Positions 8,667 through 18,185 of a stretch of 64,000 nt of DNA are shown here, piece after piece (positions within the stretch are counted from its first letter, which is position 1; every line of letters starts with the position of its first letter). Below the pieces are notes generated by a model. That model was not told the origin of the DNA. It did not search any database and saw only the letters and a list, made by a program, of their open reading frames with translations. The position numbers were made by a program, and so were the translations under genes. This DNA is from an uncultured Flavobacteriaceae bacterium (GTDB lineage: Bacteria; Bacteroidota; Bacteroidia; Flavobacteriales; Flavobacteriaceae): contig CANMWN010000005.1 of the NCBI GenBank assembly GCA_947501625.1, forward strand, positions 1-64,000, given 5' to 3'.

Positions 8667-9734
8667 ATGAGTTACAATATTAAACCTGGAGTTGCAACAG
8701 GTGATGAGGTACAAGAAATTTTCAGATTGGCTAAAGAAAAACAATTTGCACTTCCTGCTGTAAATGTCATTGGATCATCAACTATCAATGGAGTTTTAGA
8801 AACTGCTAAAGAATTAAATGCTCCAGTTATTATTCAATTTTCTAACGGAGGAGCTTCTTTTAATGCCGGAAAAGGATTGTCAAATGAAGGGCAAAAAGCA
8901 GCGATTGCTGGTGCTGTTGCAGGAGCAAAACACGTACATACACTTTCTGAAGCCTATGGTGTACCTGTAATTCTACATACCGACCATTGTGCTAAAAAAT
9001 TATTACCTTGGATAGATGGTTTATTAGATGCGAGTGAAAAGCACTTTGCTGAAACCGGGAAACCACTTTATAGTTCTCATATGATTGATTTATCTGAGGA
9101 ACCAATCGAAGAGAATATCGAAATCTGTAAAAAATACTTAACTCGTATGAGTAAAATGGGTATGACTTTAGAAATTGAACTCGGAATTACTGGTGGTGAA
9201 GAAGATGGTGTCGATAATACAGATGTTGATGTTTCTAAATTATATACACAACCAGAGGAAGTTGCATATGCCTATGAAGAATTAATGAAAGTAAGTCCTA
9301 GGTTTACTATTGCTGCAGCATTTGGAAATGTTCATGGTGTTTACAAACCAGGAAATGTAAAATTAACTCCAAAAATACTTAGAAATTCTCAAGAATATGT
9401 TTCTAAAAAATTCAATGTACCACCTAATACCATAGATTTTGTTTTCCATGGTGGTTCTGGTTCAACTCTTGAAGAAATTAGAGAAGGTATAAGTTATGGT
9501 GTTATAAAAATGAATATTGATACCGACTTACAATATGGTTTCATGACTGGTATTCGTGATTATTTCGGTGAGAAATCAGATTATTTAAAAAGCCAAATTG
9601 GAAATCCTGAAGGTGAAGATTTACCTAACAAAAAATATTACGATCCTAGAAAATGGATTCGTCTAGGTGAGCAAACTTTTAATGCTCGTTTGAAACAAGC
9701 ATTTGAAGATTTAAACAACATAAATACGTTATAA
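8667..9734 (+). CDS. fbaA: Class II fructose-bisphosphate aldolase
   Basis: 355 residues, close in length to E. coli FbaA. It cleaves fructose 1,6-bisphosphate to two triose phosphates (or makes it, in gluconeogenesis) using a bound zinc. Visible motifs are HTDHCAKK with a zinc-binding His (about residues 108-115), LEIELGITGGEEDGVDN, the FGNVHGVY metal-ligand segment, FVFHGGSGS and MNIDTDLQYGF at the substrate site. It is followed by a strong hairpin terminator and so is probably transcribed alone. The start ATG is the only sensible one. Confidence 0.95.
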   Translation: MSYNIKPGVATGDEVQEIFRLAKEKQFALPAVNVIGSSTINGVLETAKELNAPVIIQFSNGGASFNAGKGLSNEGQKAAIAGAVAGAKHVHTLSEAYGVPVILHTDHCAKKLLPWIDGLLDASEKHFAETGKPLYSSHMIDLSEEPIEENIEICKKYLTRMSKMGMTLEIELGITGGEEDGVDNTDVDVSKLYTQPEEVAYAYEELMKVSPRFTIAAAFGNVHGVYKPGNVKLTPKILRNSQEYVSKKFNVPPNTIDFVFHGGSGSTLEEIREGISYGVIKMNIDTDLQYGFMTGIRDYFGEKSDYLKSQIGNPEGEDLPNKKYYDPRKWIRLGEQTFNARLKQAFEDLNNINTL

Positions 9735-9763
9735 AATATAACTGTATTACAATTCTAACTGTT

Positions 9764-9804
9764 AATAAAGAGAAGCTAATTTTTTAGTTTCTCTTTATTT
9801 TTTT
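9764..9804 (+). terminator. Rho-independent terminator after fbaA
   Basis: AATAAAGAGAA (9764-9774) pairs perfectly with TTCTCTTTATT (9789-9799), and a run of T follows to 9803. Confidence 0.8.
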
Positions 9805-9847
9805 AGTAAATTGCCCCTCTAAACTAAACTTATTAAAACCTACTATT

Positions 9848-10708
9848 ATGTCGTCTTGGTTTAAAAGAAAAGATAAAGGAATTCAAACTCCTACAGAACA
9901 GAAGAAAGATGTCCCAAAAGGACTTTGGCACAAAACACCTAGCGGAAAGATTGTTGATGCAGATCAATTGAAAGCCAATCATTATGTAAGTCCAGAAGAT
10001 AATTATCATACAAGAATAGGTAGTGCCGAATATTTTGAAATATTATTTGACGATAATAAATTCAAAGAATTAAATCCTAAAATAACTTCGAAAGATCCTT
10101 TAAAGTTTGAAGACAAGAAAAAGTATTCAGACAGATTAAAAGCTGCAAAAGAAAAAACAAATTTAAATGATGCTGTTAGAACTGCTGTTGGAAAATCATT
10201 CGGTAAAGATTTAGTAGTTGCTTGTATGGATTTTGCCTTTATTGGTGGTTCAATGGGAAGTGTTGTTGGTGAAAAAATTGCTAGAGCAGCAGATTATGCA
10301 TTGAAAAAGAAATTACCTTTTATGATTATTTCTAAATCTGGTGGTGCAAGAATGATGGAAGCAGCATTATCATTAATGCAATTGGTAAAAACATCATCTA
10401 AATTAGCACAACTTGCTGATGCACAAATACCTTACATCTCTCTTTGTACTGATCCTACTACTGGAGGAACTACCGCTTCTTTTGCTATGTTAGGAGACAT
10501 CAATATTTCTGAACCTGGAGCATTAATTGCATTTGCTGGACCTAGAGTCGTTAGAGATACTACAGGTAAAGAACTTCCTGAAGGTTTTCAAACTGCAGAA
10601 TTTGTACTAGAACATGGTTTTCTTGACAAAATAGTTGAAAGAAAAAATCTAAAAAAACAAGTAAACTTATACTTAGATTTAATTCAAAATCAGCCAGTAA
10701 GAGTCTAA
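9848..10708 (+). CDS. accD: Acetyl-CoA carboxylase carboxyltransferase subunit beta
   Basis: 286 residues. It transfers the carboxyl group from biotin to acetyl-CoA, with AccA, in the first step of fatty-acid synthesis. Signatures are [52 protein letters not shown] and [12 protein letters not shown]. The N-terminal segment aligns in spacing with the zinc ribbon of E. coli AccD ([19 protein letters not shown]), but all four ligand cysteines are replaced (see findings). From memory, other flavobacterial AccD proteins share this loss. The thioredoxin-like gene follows four bases later, so the two are probably co-transcribed. Confidence 0.94.
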   Translation: MSSWFKRKDKGIQTPTEQKKDVPKGLWHKTPSGKIVDADQLKANHYVSPEDNYHTRIGSAEYFEILFDDNKFKELNPKITSKDPLKFEDKKKYSDRLKAAKEKTNLNDAVRTAVGKSFGKDLVVACMDFAFIGGSMGSVVGEKIARAADYALKKKLPFMIISKSGGARMMEAALSLMQLVKTSSKLAQLADAQIPYISLCTDPTTGGTTASFAMLGDINISEPGALIAFAGPRVVRDTTGKELPEGFQTAEFVLEHGFLDKIVERKNLKKQVNLYLDLIQNQPVRV

Positions 10709-10712
10709 AAAT

Positions 10713-11207
10713 ATGACAAAAAAACTTAGTAGTTTATTACTCACTTTTTTAATGTTGTTTACTTTTTACAATTGCAAAACAACACAAAAAACTACCGTTG
10801 AGGCTGCTAAAAATATTCCATATTTTACTTTTACTACACTTGATGGGAAAAGGTTTACCAAAGATAGTTTTGATAGAGAAAGAATAAAATTTATCTACTA
10901 TTTTAATTCCGAATGTGAACATTGTGAAAAACAAGGTTCGTGGTTGGCTAAAGATATTTCAACACTAGACAATCTAGAAGTGGTTTTTATATCTTTTGAA
11001 GAAATGGATGCTATTAAAAATTACCGTGACAAATACAATTTCAATAGAGACAATATCACTTTTTTACAAGATTCAAGATTGACATTTTCTGACAAATTTG
11101 GAGTTGAAAAATTTCCAAGTATCTTGATATATAATAAAAAAGGAAAATTGATACAAAAATTTGAAGGCGAAACGAAAGTCAAAGATTTACTTAAATATAT
11201 AAACTAA
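10713..11207 (+). CDS. Thioredoxin-like (TlpA/redoxin type) lipoprotein
   Basis: 164 residues. Signal peptide with lipobox FYNC (Cys about residue 21), so it is expected to be lipid-anchored in the envelope. The rest is a thioredoxin fold: DGKRFTKDSF, the active-site motif CEHC preceded by YYFNSE, and the cis-proline segment KFPSILIYNKKG. The CxxC pair indicates thiol-disulfide exchange in the periplasm; the partner is unknown. It follows accD by four bases and ends at a perfect palindromic terminator. Confidence 0.82.
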   Translation: MTKKLSSLLLTFLMLFTFYNCKTTQKTTVEAAKNIPYFTFTTLDGKRFTKDSFDRERIKFIYYFNSECEHCEKQGSWLAKDISTLDNLEVVFISFEEMDAIKNYRDKYNFNRDNITFLQDSRLTFSDKFGVEKFPSILIYNKKGKLIQKFEGETKVKDLLKYIN

Positions 11208-11210
11208 AAA

Positions 11211-11236
11211 ACTGCTACATAAATTTATGTAGCAGT
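11211..11236. terminator. Bidirectional terminator between convergent genes
   Basis: A perfect 26-base palindrome, two 13-base arms starting ACTGCTACATAAA, with A residues on its left and a short T-rich stretch on its right. It lies between a plus-strand and a minus-strand stop codon, so it can serve both. Confidence 0.75.
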
Positions 11237-11262
11237 CTTTCAAACTAATTAACCAATAAACC

Positions 11263-12102
11263 CTAACTTAAGGTAATTATAATTTCTGTTCCGTCAGCCA
11301 ATGTTAATATTGCCTGATTATCGCAATCTCCCTCTCCAAAGTCTAAGCTCGCTGTTCTATCATTTTTTTGCAAATCCACCACTCCACTTACAAAAAATCT
11401 ACATACCAACTCTCGTCTCAATGGAGTTGTAATAGTAGCACTCAATTCATTTCCATTTTTAAGAACTGCATTCCAATATCCAGTAATTAAATATACATTG
11501 TCACTCCAAACACCAGTACCAAAACCTTCAATCCATTCCCTAACTCTCACACCTTCTCGTGATGCATAATCTCCATTATCCCAAGTTACATTTATATCAA
11601 CTGTTGCCGTTGATTGTGGATTTCCATTATCATTTTGCCTAACACGAACTATAGAATAGCTTCCTTGAATTAATTTATAATCAACCCTAAAATCTTCAAA
11701 TGCTGTCGATATGGTTTTGGTTTGTATATCTGGATCTTTGTCATAACTCATGGTTAATATTCCAGCTATAAAAAGACCTCTTACCATACATCCATCACCA
11801 AAATCTAAAGTCACCATTTTGGAATTATCGGTAGTCACCACAGTTTTAGTCAAGCAATCTGGAAAAAAACTTGAATTAGTTCCCCTCGAACTATTCAAAC
11901 CTCCTTCTTCTTCAACATAGGCTTGCTCAATAATATTATTAACCTCTTCAACTACCTTATCAACTTCTTCGGCACTAGATACATCTTCAGCACTTATTTG
12001 CTCTGAAGTAACAATCGATTCATCATCAGTATTACAACTCATCAATGATATCACAGAAAGTAATATCATAACTACATTTAATTTTAATACTCTTGTTTTC
12101 AT
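11263..12102 (-). CDS. Lipoprotein of unknown function
   Basis: 279 residues with a lipoprotein signal (lipobox LMSC, Cys about residue 23) followed by an acidic linker rich in Glu, Asp and Ser up to about residue 75. The remaining part is beta-rich and contains two related landmarks, MVTLDFGDGC (about 97) and ASLDFGEGDC (about 252), which suggest an internal duplication of a beta domain framed by Cys residues (DCLTK, CDNQA). I do not recognise a named family. Promoter and terminator context suggest it is transcribed alone. A structural or surface-exposed role is only a guess. Confidence 0.75.
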   Translation of the reverse strand: MKTRVLKLNVVMILLSVISLMSCNTDDESIVTSEQISAEDVSSAEEVDKVVEEVNNIIEQAYVEEEGGLNSSRGTNSSFFPDCLTKTVVTTDNSKMVTLDFGDGCMVRGLFIAGILTMSYDKDPDIQTKTISTAFEDFRVDYKLIQGSYSIVRVRQNDNGNPQSTATVDINVTWDNGDYASREGVRVREWIEGFGTGVWSDNVYLITGYWNAVLKNGNELSATITTPLRRELVCRFFVSGVVDLQKNDRTASLDFGEGDCDNQAILTLADGTEIIITLS

Positions 12103-12203
12103 AATCTTAACTTTTTAATTTAACACTTCTTTAACTTTTCTACTTCTATGACTTTGGAAAAAGCAAAAGGTTTAAAAACTATTTGAATATTTGTTATAAA
12201 TGA

Positions 12204-12233
12204 TTGTTATTCAAAATAATAATTTTATATTTG
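12204..12233 (+). promoter_or_regulatory. Promoter of rpsO
   Basis: TTG at 12204-12206, a 19-base spacer and TATATTTG at 12226-12233 fit the Bacteroidetes promoter consensus. The predicted leader before the ATG at 12288 is about 45-50 bases, long enough for the usual S15 feedback site, though no specific fold was identified. Confidence 0.6.
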
Positions 12234-12287
12234 CGCCTTGATTCAGAGGAATCATATACATAAAAATTATTAAAAATTAATGTTAGC

Positions 12288-12557
12288 ATGTATTTAACAA
12301 AAGAAGTAAAAGCAGAAATTTTCGCAAAACACGGAAAAACTGCATCAAACACAGGTTCTGCAGAAGGACAAATTGCACTATTCACTCACAGAATTAACCA
12401 TTTAACTGGACACTTAAAAAAGAATCGTAAAGATTATAATACCGAGCGTTCTTTAGTAAAACTGGTAGGTAAAAGAAGAAGTCTTTTAGATTATTTAATG
12501 AAAAAAGATATTTTGAGATACCGTGCAATTGTAAAAGAATTAGGATTAAGAAAATAA
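12288..12557 (+). CDS. rpsO: 30S ribosomal protein S15
   Basis: 89 residues, the standard S15 length. It binds 16S rRNA at the central-domain junction and helps nucleate the 30S platform. The family signature runs from GSAEGQIALFTHRINHLTGH to LVGKRRSLLDYL and ends YRAIVKELGLRK. It has its own promoter and a terminator hairpin 4 bases after the stop, followed by pnp; the rpsO-pnp order is widely conserved in bacteria. Confidence 0.97.
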   Translation: MYLTKEVKAEIFAKHGKTASNTGSAEGQIALFTHRINHLTGHLKKNRKDYNTERSLVKLVGKRRSLLDYLMKKDILRYRAIVKELGLRK

Positions 12558-12560
12558 TCA

Positions 12561-12588
12561 AAAAGAGGCTTGTCGCCTCTTTTTTTAT
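12561..12588 (+). terminator. Terminator after rpsO
   Basis: AAAAGAGGC (12561-12569), loop TTGTC, then GCCTCTTTT (12575-12583) running into more T. It separates rpsO from pnp, so some pnp expression may depend on read-through or a weak promoter in 12590-12680. Confidence 0.8.
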
Positions 12589-12682
12589 TTTAATTCTATA
12601 AAAAAGAAAGTTAAACTTTTCATTGGTAAAACAACAACACAACGCCAAAAAATTAGTTTAATTAAATAAGTTTAAAACATTT

Positions 12683-14830
12683 ATGATTCCAAAAGTTTAT
12701 AGAGAGGTCATTGACCTTGGCGATGGAAGAGAAATTTCTATCGAAACAGGAAAATTAGCAAAACAAGCGCATGGTAGCGTTGTTGTACAAATGGGGAATG
12801 CAATGTTATTATGTACAGCTGTATCTAATTACAAAGCAAGTCCCGTAGATTTTTTACCATTAACTGTTGATTACAGAGAAAAATTTGCTGCTGCAGGAAA
12901 ATATCCTGGAGGGTTCTTCAAAAGAGAAGCAAGACCTAGTAATGACGAGATATTGACAATGCGTCTAGTAGACCGCGTTTTACGTCCATTATTCCCAAAA
13001 GATTATCACGCTGAAACACAAGTAATGATTCAATTAATGTCTCATGACGACGAAGTGATGCCCGATGCTTTAGCGGGATTAGCAGCATCTACTGCAATCC
13101 AACTAAGTGATTTTCCATTCGAATGTCCAATTTCTGAAGTAAGAGTTGCAAGAGTGAATGGTGAATTTATTATCAATCCAAGTAGAGAGTTATTGGCACA
13201 AGCAGATATCGACATGATGGTTGGTGCATCTGCCGATTCTGTTATGATGGTTGAAGGTGAAATGGATGAATGCTCTGAAGAAGAAATGACTGAAGCAATT
13301 AAATTTGCTCATGAAGCAATTAAAGTTCAATGTGCTGCTCAAGTTAAATTAGCAGAAGCATTCGGTAAAAAAGAAACTCGTGAGTATGAAGCTGCTGATA
13401 CTGATGAAGCAATCGAAAAAGCCGCTCATGATTTTGCTTACGATAAAGTTTATGCAATTGCTAAAGCAGGAAGTGCAAAACACGAAAGAAGTGAAGCTTT
13501 CGCAACTATTAAAGAAGAATTTAAAGCAACTTTTTCTGAAGAAGAACTAGAAGAAAAAGGTGGTTTAATTTCTAAATATTATGCCAAAGCAGAAAAAGCG
13601 GCAATCCGTGATTTAACCTTAAATGAAGGTTTAAGATTAGATGGAAGAAAAACTGACGAAATAAGACCAATATGGTGTGAGGTAGATTACTTACCTTCTA
13701 CTCACGGTTCATCAATTTTTACAAGGGGTGAAACTCAAGCATTGGCAACAGTAACATTAGGTACTTCTAGAGATGCAAACATATTAGACTCGCCAACATT
13801 TGAAGGTGAAGAAAGATTTTATTTACATTACAACTTCCCTCCTTTTTCAACTGGAGAAGCAAGACCACTCCGAGGGACTTCTAGACGTGAAGTTGGACAT
13901 GGAAATTTAGCTCAACGAGCGTTAAAAGGAATGGTTCCTGAAGATTGCCCATATACAGTAAGAGTTGTGGCTGAAGTATTAGAATCAAATGGGTCTTCTT
14001 CAATGGCAACCGTTTGTTCTGGAACAATGGCGCTAATGGATGCTGGTGTACAAATGAAAAAACCTGTTTCAGGTATTGCAATGGGATTAATTTCTGATGG
14101 TGAACGCTATGCAGTTTTATCTGACATATTGGGTGATGAGGATCACTTAGGAGATATGGATTTTAAAGTAACTGGTACTGCAGATGGAATTACCGCTTGC
14201 CAAATGGATATTAAAATTAAAGGACTATCATACGAGATTTTAGTAAATGCTTTAAAACAAGCACGTGATGGTCGTTTACATATTCTTGAAAAACTAACAG
14301 ACACAATTGCTGCACCTAACGCTGATGTTAAAGCGCATTCTCCTAAAATGATTACTAGAAGAATTGCCAATGAATATATTGGAGCAGTTATTGGACCTGG
14401 AGGAAAAGTGATTCAAGAATTGCAAAAAGAAACTGGAACAACAATTGTAATTAATGAGGATCCAGTGACTGAAGAAGGTATCGTAGAAATTCTAGGTACT
14501 GACCAAAATGGAATTGATGCTGTTCTTGCAAAGATTGATTCAATTACTTTTAAACCTGAAAGAGGAAGCGTATATGAAGTAAAAGTAATTAAAATGTTAG
14601 ATTTCGGTGCTGTTGTTGAATATACTGATGCTCCTGGAAATGAAGTTTTATTACACATTTCTGAACTTGCTTGGGAGCGTACAAATAATGTTACTGATGT
14701 TGTAAATATGGGTGATGTATTTGACGTTAAGTATTTTGGAAGAGACCCAAAAACTAGAAAAGAAAAAGTTTCTAGAAAAGCTCTTTTACCAAGACCTCCT
14801 CGTGAAGAACGCAAACCAAAAGAAGATTAA
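12683..14830 (+). CDS. pnp: Polyribonucleotide nucleotidyltransferase (PNPase)
   Basis: 715 residues, the usual length. It is a phosphorolytic 3'-5' exoribonuclease acting in the cytosol on mRNA and in RNA quality control. Two RNase PH-like domains are visible (about 1-230 with [20 protein letters not shown]; about 320-550 with [15 protein letters not shown] and [17 protein letters not shown]). An all-alpha linker lies between them. At the C-terminus are a KH domain ([19 protein letters not shown]) and an S1 domain ([20 protein letters not shown]). A strong terminator follows. It lies directly downstream of rpsO. Confidence 0.97.
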   Translation: MIPKVYREVIDLGDGREISIETGKLAKQAHGSVVVQMGNAMLLCTAVSNYKASPVDFLPLTVDYREKFAAAGKYPGGFFKREARPSNDEILTMRLVDRVLRPLFPKDYHAETQVMIQLMSHDDEVMPDALAGLAASTAIQLSDFPFECPISEVRVARVNGEFIINPSRELLAQADIDMMVGASADSVMMVEGEMDECSEEEMTEAIKFAHEAIKVQCAAQVKLAEAFGKKETREYEAADTDEAIEKAAHDFAYDKVYAIAKAGSAKHERSEAFATIKEEFKATFSEEELEEKGGLISKYYAKAEKAAIRDLTLNEGLRLDGRKTDEIRPIWCEVDYLPSTHGSSIFTRGETQALATVTLGTSRDANILDSPTFEGEERFYLHYNFPPFSTGEARPLRGTSRREVGHGNLAQRALKGMVPEDCPYTVRVVAEVLESNGSSSMATVCSGTMALMDAGVQMKKPVSGIAMGLISDGERYAVLSDILGDEDHLGDMDFKVTGTADGITACQMDIKIKGLSYEILVNALKQARDGRLHILEKLTDTIAAPNADVKAHSPKMITRRIANEYIGAVIGPGGKVIQELQKETGTTIVINEDPVTEEGIVEILGTDQNGIDAVLAKIDSITFKPERGSVYEVKVIKMLDFGAVVEYTDAPGNEVLLHISELAWERTNNVTDVVNMGDVFDVKYFGRDPKTRKEKVSRKALLPRPPREERKPKED

Positions 14831-14857
14831 TTTTAAATAAAATTAATAATTATATAT

Positions 14858-14893
14858 AAAAGTCTCAAGAACTAAGTTTTTGAGACTTTTTTT
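14858..14893 (+). terminator. Terminator after pnp
   Basis: AAAAGTCTCAA (14858-14868) pairs with TTGAGACTTTT (14880-14890), loop of 11 bases, then T to 14893. It isolates the following ECF sigma operon from pnp transcription. Confidence 0.8.
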
Positions 14894-15019
14894 ATTTGTA
14901 CGCAACCTATTGACTTTTAATAGACTATTAAATATAATAAGGATAACTTTATTGAGTATTGTCTAAACAAAAAATAAATTAAAAACGTATTTTTACATTC
15001 TTAATTTTACAATTTATTA

Positions 15020-15565
15020 TTGACACAAGATAAATTAATAAAAGACTGTATTAATAACAATAAAAAAGCACAAGAGGAACTATATAGACAATATAAAGAT
15101 TCCTTATTCTCGATGTGTTTAAAATATTGTAGAAATAAAACAGAAGCTGAAGACAATTTACACGATGCTTTTATTACAATTTTTGAAAAAATAGGGAATT
15201 ATAAAAACAAAGGTTCATTCGAAGGGTGGATGAAACGAATAACTATTAACAAAGCTATAGATAAATATAAAAAAGAGAGAAATACAAGCGAAATTTTTAA
15301 AACTCAAATTGTTGATGAAGTAGTAATTAGCCAAGATAAATTTGACTTGCCGTTAAACATTATTTTAAAAACAATACAAGAATTACCAAATCAATATAGA
15401 TTAGTATTCAATTTATATGAATTAGATAATTATTCTCATAAAGAAATCGCATCAATGTTAAGCATATCAATTGGTACTTCTAAATCAAATTTACATAGAG
15501 CCAAAGTGTTACTTAAAACGAGAATAGAAGAATTAAATCAATCAAATCTTAAAAACAAACAATAA
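15020..15565 (+). CDS. ECF-family RNA polymerase sigma factor
   Basis: 181 residues. Sigma region 2 is at about 20-90 (EELYRQYKDSLFSMCLKYCRN, AEDNLHDAFITIFEKI, SFEGWMKRITINKAID). Region 4 is at about 115-170 (LPNQYRLVFNLYELDNYSHKEIASML, SKSNLHRAKVLLKTR), the -10 and -35 binding parts. There is no region 3, as expected for ECF factors. It redirects RNA polymerase to stress or envelope genes. The start is TTG at 15020; there is no ATG before region 2. The next gene, three bases on, is its probable anti-sigma/beta-barrel partner, a pairing seen in Bacteroidetes. Confidence 0.9.
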   Translation: MTQDKLIKDCINNNKKAQEELYRQYKDSLFSMCLKYCRNKTEAEDNLHDAFITIFEKIGNYKNKGSFEGWMKRITINKAIDKYKKERNTSEIFKTQIVDEVVISQDKFDLPLNIILKTIQELPNQYRLVFNLYELDNYSHKEIASMLSISIGTSKSNLHRAKVLLKTRIEELNQSNLKNKQ

Positions 15566-15567
15566 CA

Positions 15568-17151
15568 ATGGGAGTTAAAAAAGATATTGGGAAAACATAT
15601 AATGATAAATTAAAAGATATCAATATAGCTCCTGATGACAAAGTTTGGGAGAAGATTCAAAATACTCTTGATAACAAAAAGAAAAACAAGACATTTCCTT
15701 TTTGGGCACGTGCAATTGGTGTTGGTTTACTTTTATTATTAATTGGAGGATATGGTTATAATTCCTTCTTTAATCATTCTTCAAATAATTCTCCAACAAA
15801 TAATACTGAAGAAAAACTGAACCAAGAACAAAATAATAATAAATTAAATAGTGACTTATTAATTACTGACACTAATGAAAGTGATAAAAAGTCAAAAATA
15901 TTGGACGATAATCAAGATCCATCAACAATAAATGATTCTGAAAAAACAGAATCAACTGAAGAATCAACTGGCAAATCCAACAATGATGTTTCAATAATAA
16001 AAAACACGAAGGATAACTCGGGAAACAATTCAGAAGTAAAAAACAATAGCAATTCAAAAAATAATACAAACTATATCACCAATCAAAAAATTGACCATAG
16101 AAACAGTTCTAAATCTGATATTAATGGAAAATTGAATAATAGCACTAATGAAACAATAAACAATAGTTCTGGATTAAATAATAAGAATAATACAAATTAT
16201 ATTGAAAGTAACATTGGAAACATCAAGTCAAATTCAACCAAAAATAATAATGAAATTGCTTCAAATAATAATAGTGAAAGAAATACAAAATCTATTATGA
16301 CGAATCAAGATGATATTGTTAATCTAAAGAATAAAGAAAAATCAATTGATAGTATTAATAAACTGAAAAACATTGCTTCAGATTCAATAATCAAAAAAGA
16401 CACTATACTAATTGCTAAACAAATAGACTCTACTTTAATCAATAAAAAGTTAGAAGAACCTAAATCGGAATGGGAAGTTGGAGCCTATATCATCCCAACA
16501 TATTTTGGATCTATTACTAAAGGATCTTCACTTGGAGAAACATTAACAGAAAACGACAAACAAGCAAATATAACGTTGAGTTATCGTGTATTGGCTAATT
16601 TTAAACTATCAAACAAACTTACTTTAAGAACAGGTTTTGGTAGTACAAAATTAAGTACAACTACACTTAACACTACCAGTACTGATGCTAATGGAATGAT
16701 GGCTAATTTAGGTACATTCTCAAATCTATCTTATGACTTTATTAAATTAAATGAAGTAGAAACAAGCAATTCTTTAGGTAGTAATACTGACATAAACTTT
16801 AAAGAAGAACTCACATATTTTGAACTTCCTATCGAATTAGTTTATAAGTTTGAACCTAAAAATAAACTAACTTGGAAAGTGTTTTCTGGAATAAGTACTT
16901 ATAAAATTTCAAATAATAGAGTATATGCTGAATCTACAAATGGAAGTTTTGAAATTGGGCAAGCAAATAACCTTAAACAGTATTCTTTTAGTTTTAATCT
17001 TGGCGGAGGAATAGATTATAAAGTTAACGACAAAATCAATTTAACAGCCGAACCTATTGTTCGATATCATATAAACATGTATAAGAGAAAAGTTTTTAAT
17101 TACAATACTATTAATACAGGTTTATCTATAGGGCTATCTTATAAATTTTAG
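15568..17151 (+). CDS. Predicted dual-membrane-spanning anti-sigma/outer-membrane barrel protein
   Basis: 527 residues in three visible parts. Residues 1-45 are charged and cytosolic, with the APDDKVWEKIQ motif common in membrane anti-sigma proteins of Bacteroidetes. One hydrophobic helix lies at about 48-66. Residues about 70-295 are a low-complexity Asn/Ser/Lys/Asp-rich linker. From about 300 to the end there is a beta-rich domain with alternating strands (SEWEVGAYIIPTYFGS, LSYRVLANFKLSNKLTLRTG, ELPIELVYKFEP) and a terminal YKF, typical of an outer-membrane barrel. Together this predicts a single chain spanning inner membrane, periplasm and outer membrane, as described for Dma-type anti-sigma factors of Bacteroides thetaiotaomicron. 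It is three bases downstream of an ECF sigma gene, its probable target. The topology and the sigma-binding role are inferences. Confidence 0.78.
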   Translation: MGVKKDIGKTYNDKLKDINIAPDDKVWEKIQNTLDNKKKNKTFPFWARAIGVGLLLLLIGGYGYNSFFNHSSNNSPTNNTEEKLNQEQNNNKLNSDLLITDTNESDKKSKILDDNQDPSTINDSEKTESTEESTGKSNNDVSIIKNTKDNSGNNSEVKNNSNSKNNTNYITNQKIDHRNSSKSDINGKLNNSTNETINNSSGLNNKNNTNYIESNIGNIKSNSTKNNNEIASNNNSERNTKSIMTNQDDIVNLKNKEKSIDSINKLKNIASDSIIKKDTILIAKQIDSTLINKKLEEPKSEWEVGAYIIPTYFGSITKGSSLGETLTENDKQANITLSYRVLANFKLSNKLTLRTGFGSTKLSTTTLNTTSTDANGMMANLGTFSNLSYDFIKLNEVETSNSLGSNTDINFKEELTYFELPIELVYKFEPKNKLTWKVFSGISTYKISNNRVYAESTNGSFEIGQANNLKQYSFSFNLGGGIDYKVNDKINLTAEPIVRYHINMYKRKVFNYNTINTGLSIGLSYKF

Positions 17152-17155
17152 TGAT

Positions 17156-17977
17156 TTATAAAATTTCGACTTTTTTATTCACCACTTTATCAATTGGTAA
17201 AATTACTTTACCACTTTTAGTGATTATTGTCATACATATATTATCTATTGCATGAATTTCTCCAGTTATATTACCTACTTTTATTTTTTGACCGACCTCA
17301 AAGTTCTTACGAGAATAAAAACCAAATAGTAACTTTTTAATTACATCTCTAGATCCAAGTCCAAAAGCAATTGTAAATGATAATACAATAGATCCTAAAA
17401 TCATTGTTAGGTTATTCTTAATAACGCTCGTATCAACTCCTGCTTGATCTAAAGCCGTAATCGAAATAAAAATTACTATCAAATAAAAAGCAATATTTCC
17501 AACAAGATTTCCGCCAGTAATATCCAAGGATTTAAACATTGAATGTATCGCCTTTTTAACAATAGTTCCAATGTAAATACCTGCTGCAAAAATTATAACA
17601 GCAGTCAACAATCTTGGCAAATAGGCAATGAAACTACTAATTCCTTCCGAGAGCGCATCTAATCCAAAAATATCGGCTCCAAGCATTACAAATACCAATA
17701 TTAATAACCACTTTATAATACCTAATATAATTTTAGTTAATACAATATTTACTGTAGAATTTCCAAAAATTTCAGTTTCACTTAATTTTTTAGACCAATC
17801 ATCAATCTTAGTCTTTTTCAACATTTTCTTTATAATATATAAGACTACTTTTATAAATATCAATGACAGGATAATAAAACCTATAAAACCTAAAGCCTTA
17901 GGTAATATTTCGGATAGATTATCAAATAGGTTTTGAAATGAAGATGTATCTAATTGTAATTTATAAAATGATTTCAT
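17156..17977 (-). CDS. Small mechanosensitive ion channel (MscS-like)
   Basis: 273 residues. At least four hydrophobic helices (about 28-50, 80-105, 120-145 and 160-200) are followed by a Gly/Ala-poor pore-like helix (MILGSIVLSFTIAFGLGSRDVIKKLLFGFYSR). Then comes a short beta domain (FEVGQKIKVGNITGEIHAIDNICMTIITKSGKVILPID), the MscS upper cytosolic part. The large lower vestibule of E. coli MscS is absent, so it is a short family member. It is the last gene of a minus-strand group with the 61-residue protein and the ECF sigma gene. It is convergent with the barrel/anti-sigma gene, with four bases between the stops. Channel function comes from the fold; a link to the sigma factor is inferred from order. 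Confidence 0.85.
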   Translation of the reverse strand: MKSFYKLQLDTSSFQNLFDNLSEILPKALGFIGFIILSLIFIKVVLYIIKKMLKKTKIDDWSKKLSETEIFGNSTVNIVLTKIILGIIKWLLILVFVMLGADIFGLDALSEGISSFIAYLPRLLTAVIIFAAGIYIGTIVKKAIHSMFKSLDITGGNLVGNIAFYLIVIFISITALDQAGVDTSVIKNNLTMILGSIVLSFTIAFGLGSRDVIKKLLFGFYSRKNFEVGQKIKVGNITGEIHAIDNICMTIITKSGKVILPIDKVVNKKVEIL

Positions 17978-17997
17978 AATGTTGGTTTAGGTTAGGT

Positions 17998-18183
17998 TTA
18001 ATCATTGTTTTTTTTAGAATCTTTCGAAGAAAGTAATGAGCCAATAGTATTAGGATACTTAACTACAAATAGATCGGCTACATCTATAGAAAGTTTAATG
18101 AACGATATATCATTCATTACCTTTTCCTTTAATATATTAGGAACTTCCTCGTCGTGTAATATTTTCTTAAAAGGATTCTCCAT
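17998..18183 (-). CDS. 61-residue cytosolic protein between ECF sigma and MscS genes
   Basis: Starts MENPFKKILHDEEVPNILK and is mostly helical, with no signal peptide, no transmembrane segment and a Lys/Asp-rich tail. It starts two bases after the sigma-factor stop, which points to real coupled translation rather than a chance frame. I do not know a named family, although I recall small proteins of this kind after sigma genes in other flavobacteria. A small anti-sigma or sigma-modulating role is plausible but unproven. Confidence 0.65.
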   Translation of the reverse strand: MENPFKKILHDEEVPNILKEKVMNDISFIKLSIDVADLFVVKYPNTIGSLLSSKDSKKNND

Positions 18184-18185
18184 AA

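Noticed and set aside
13881-14814. Open frames antisense to pnp (66, 75 and 133 codons)
   Set aside because: Shadows of a strongly conserved coding sequence; no start context or family features.
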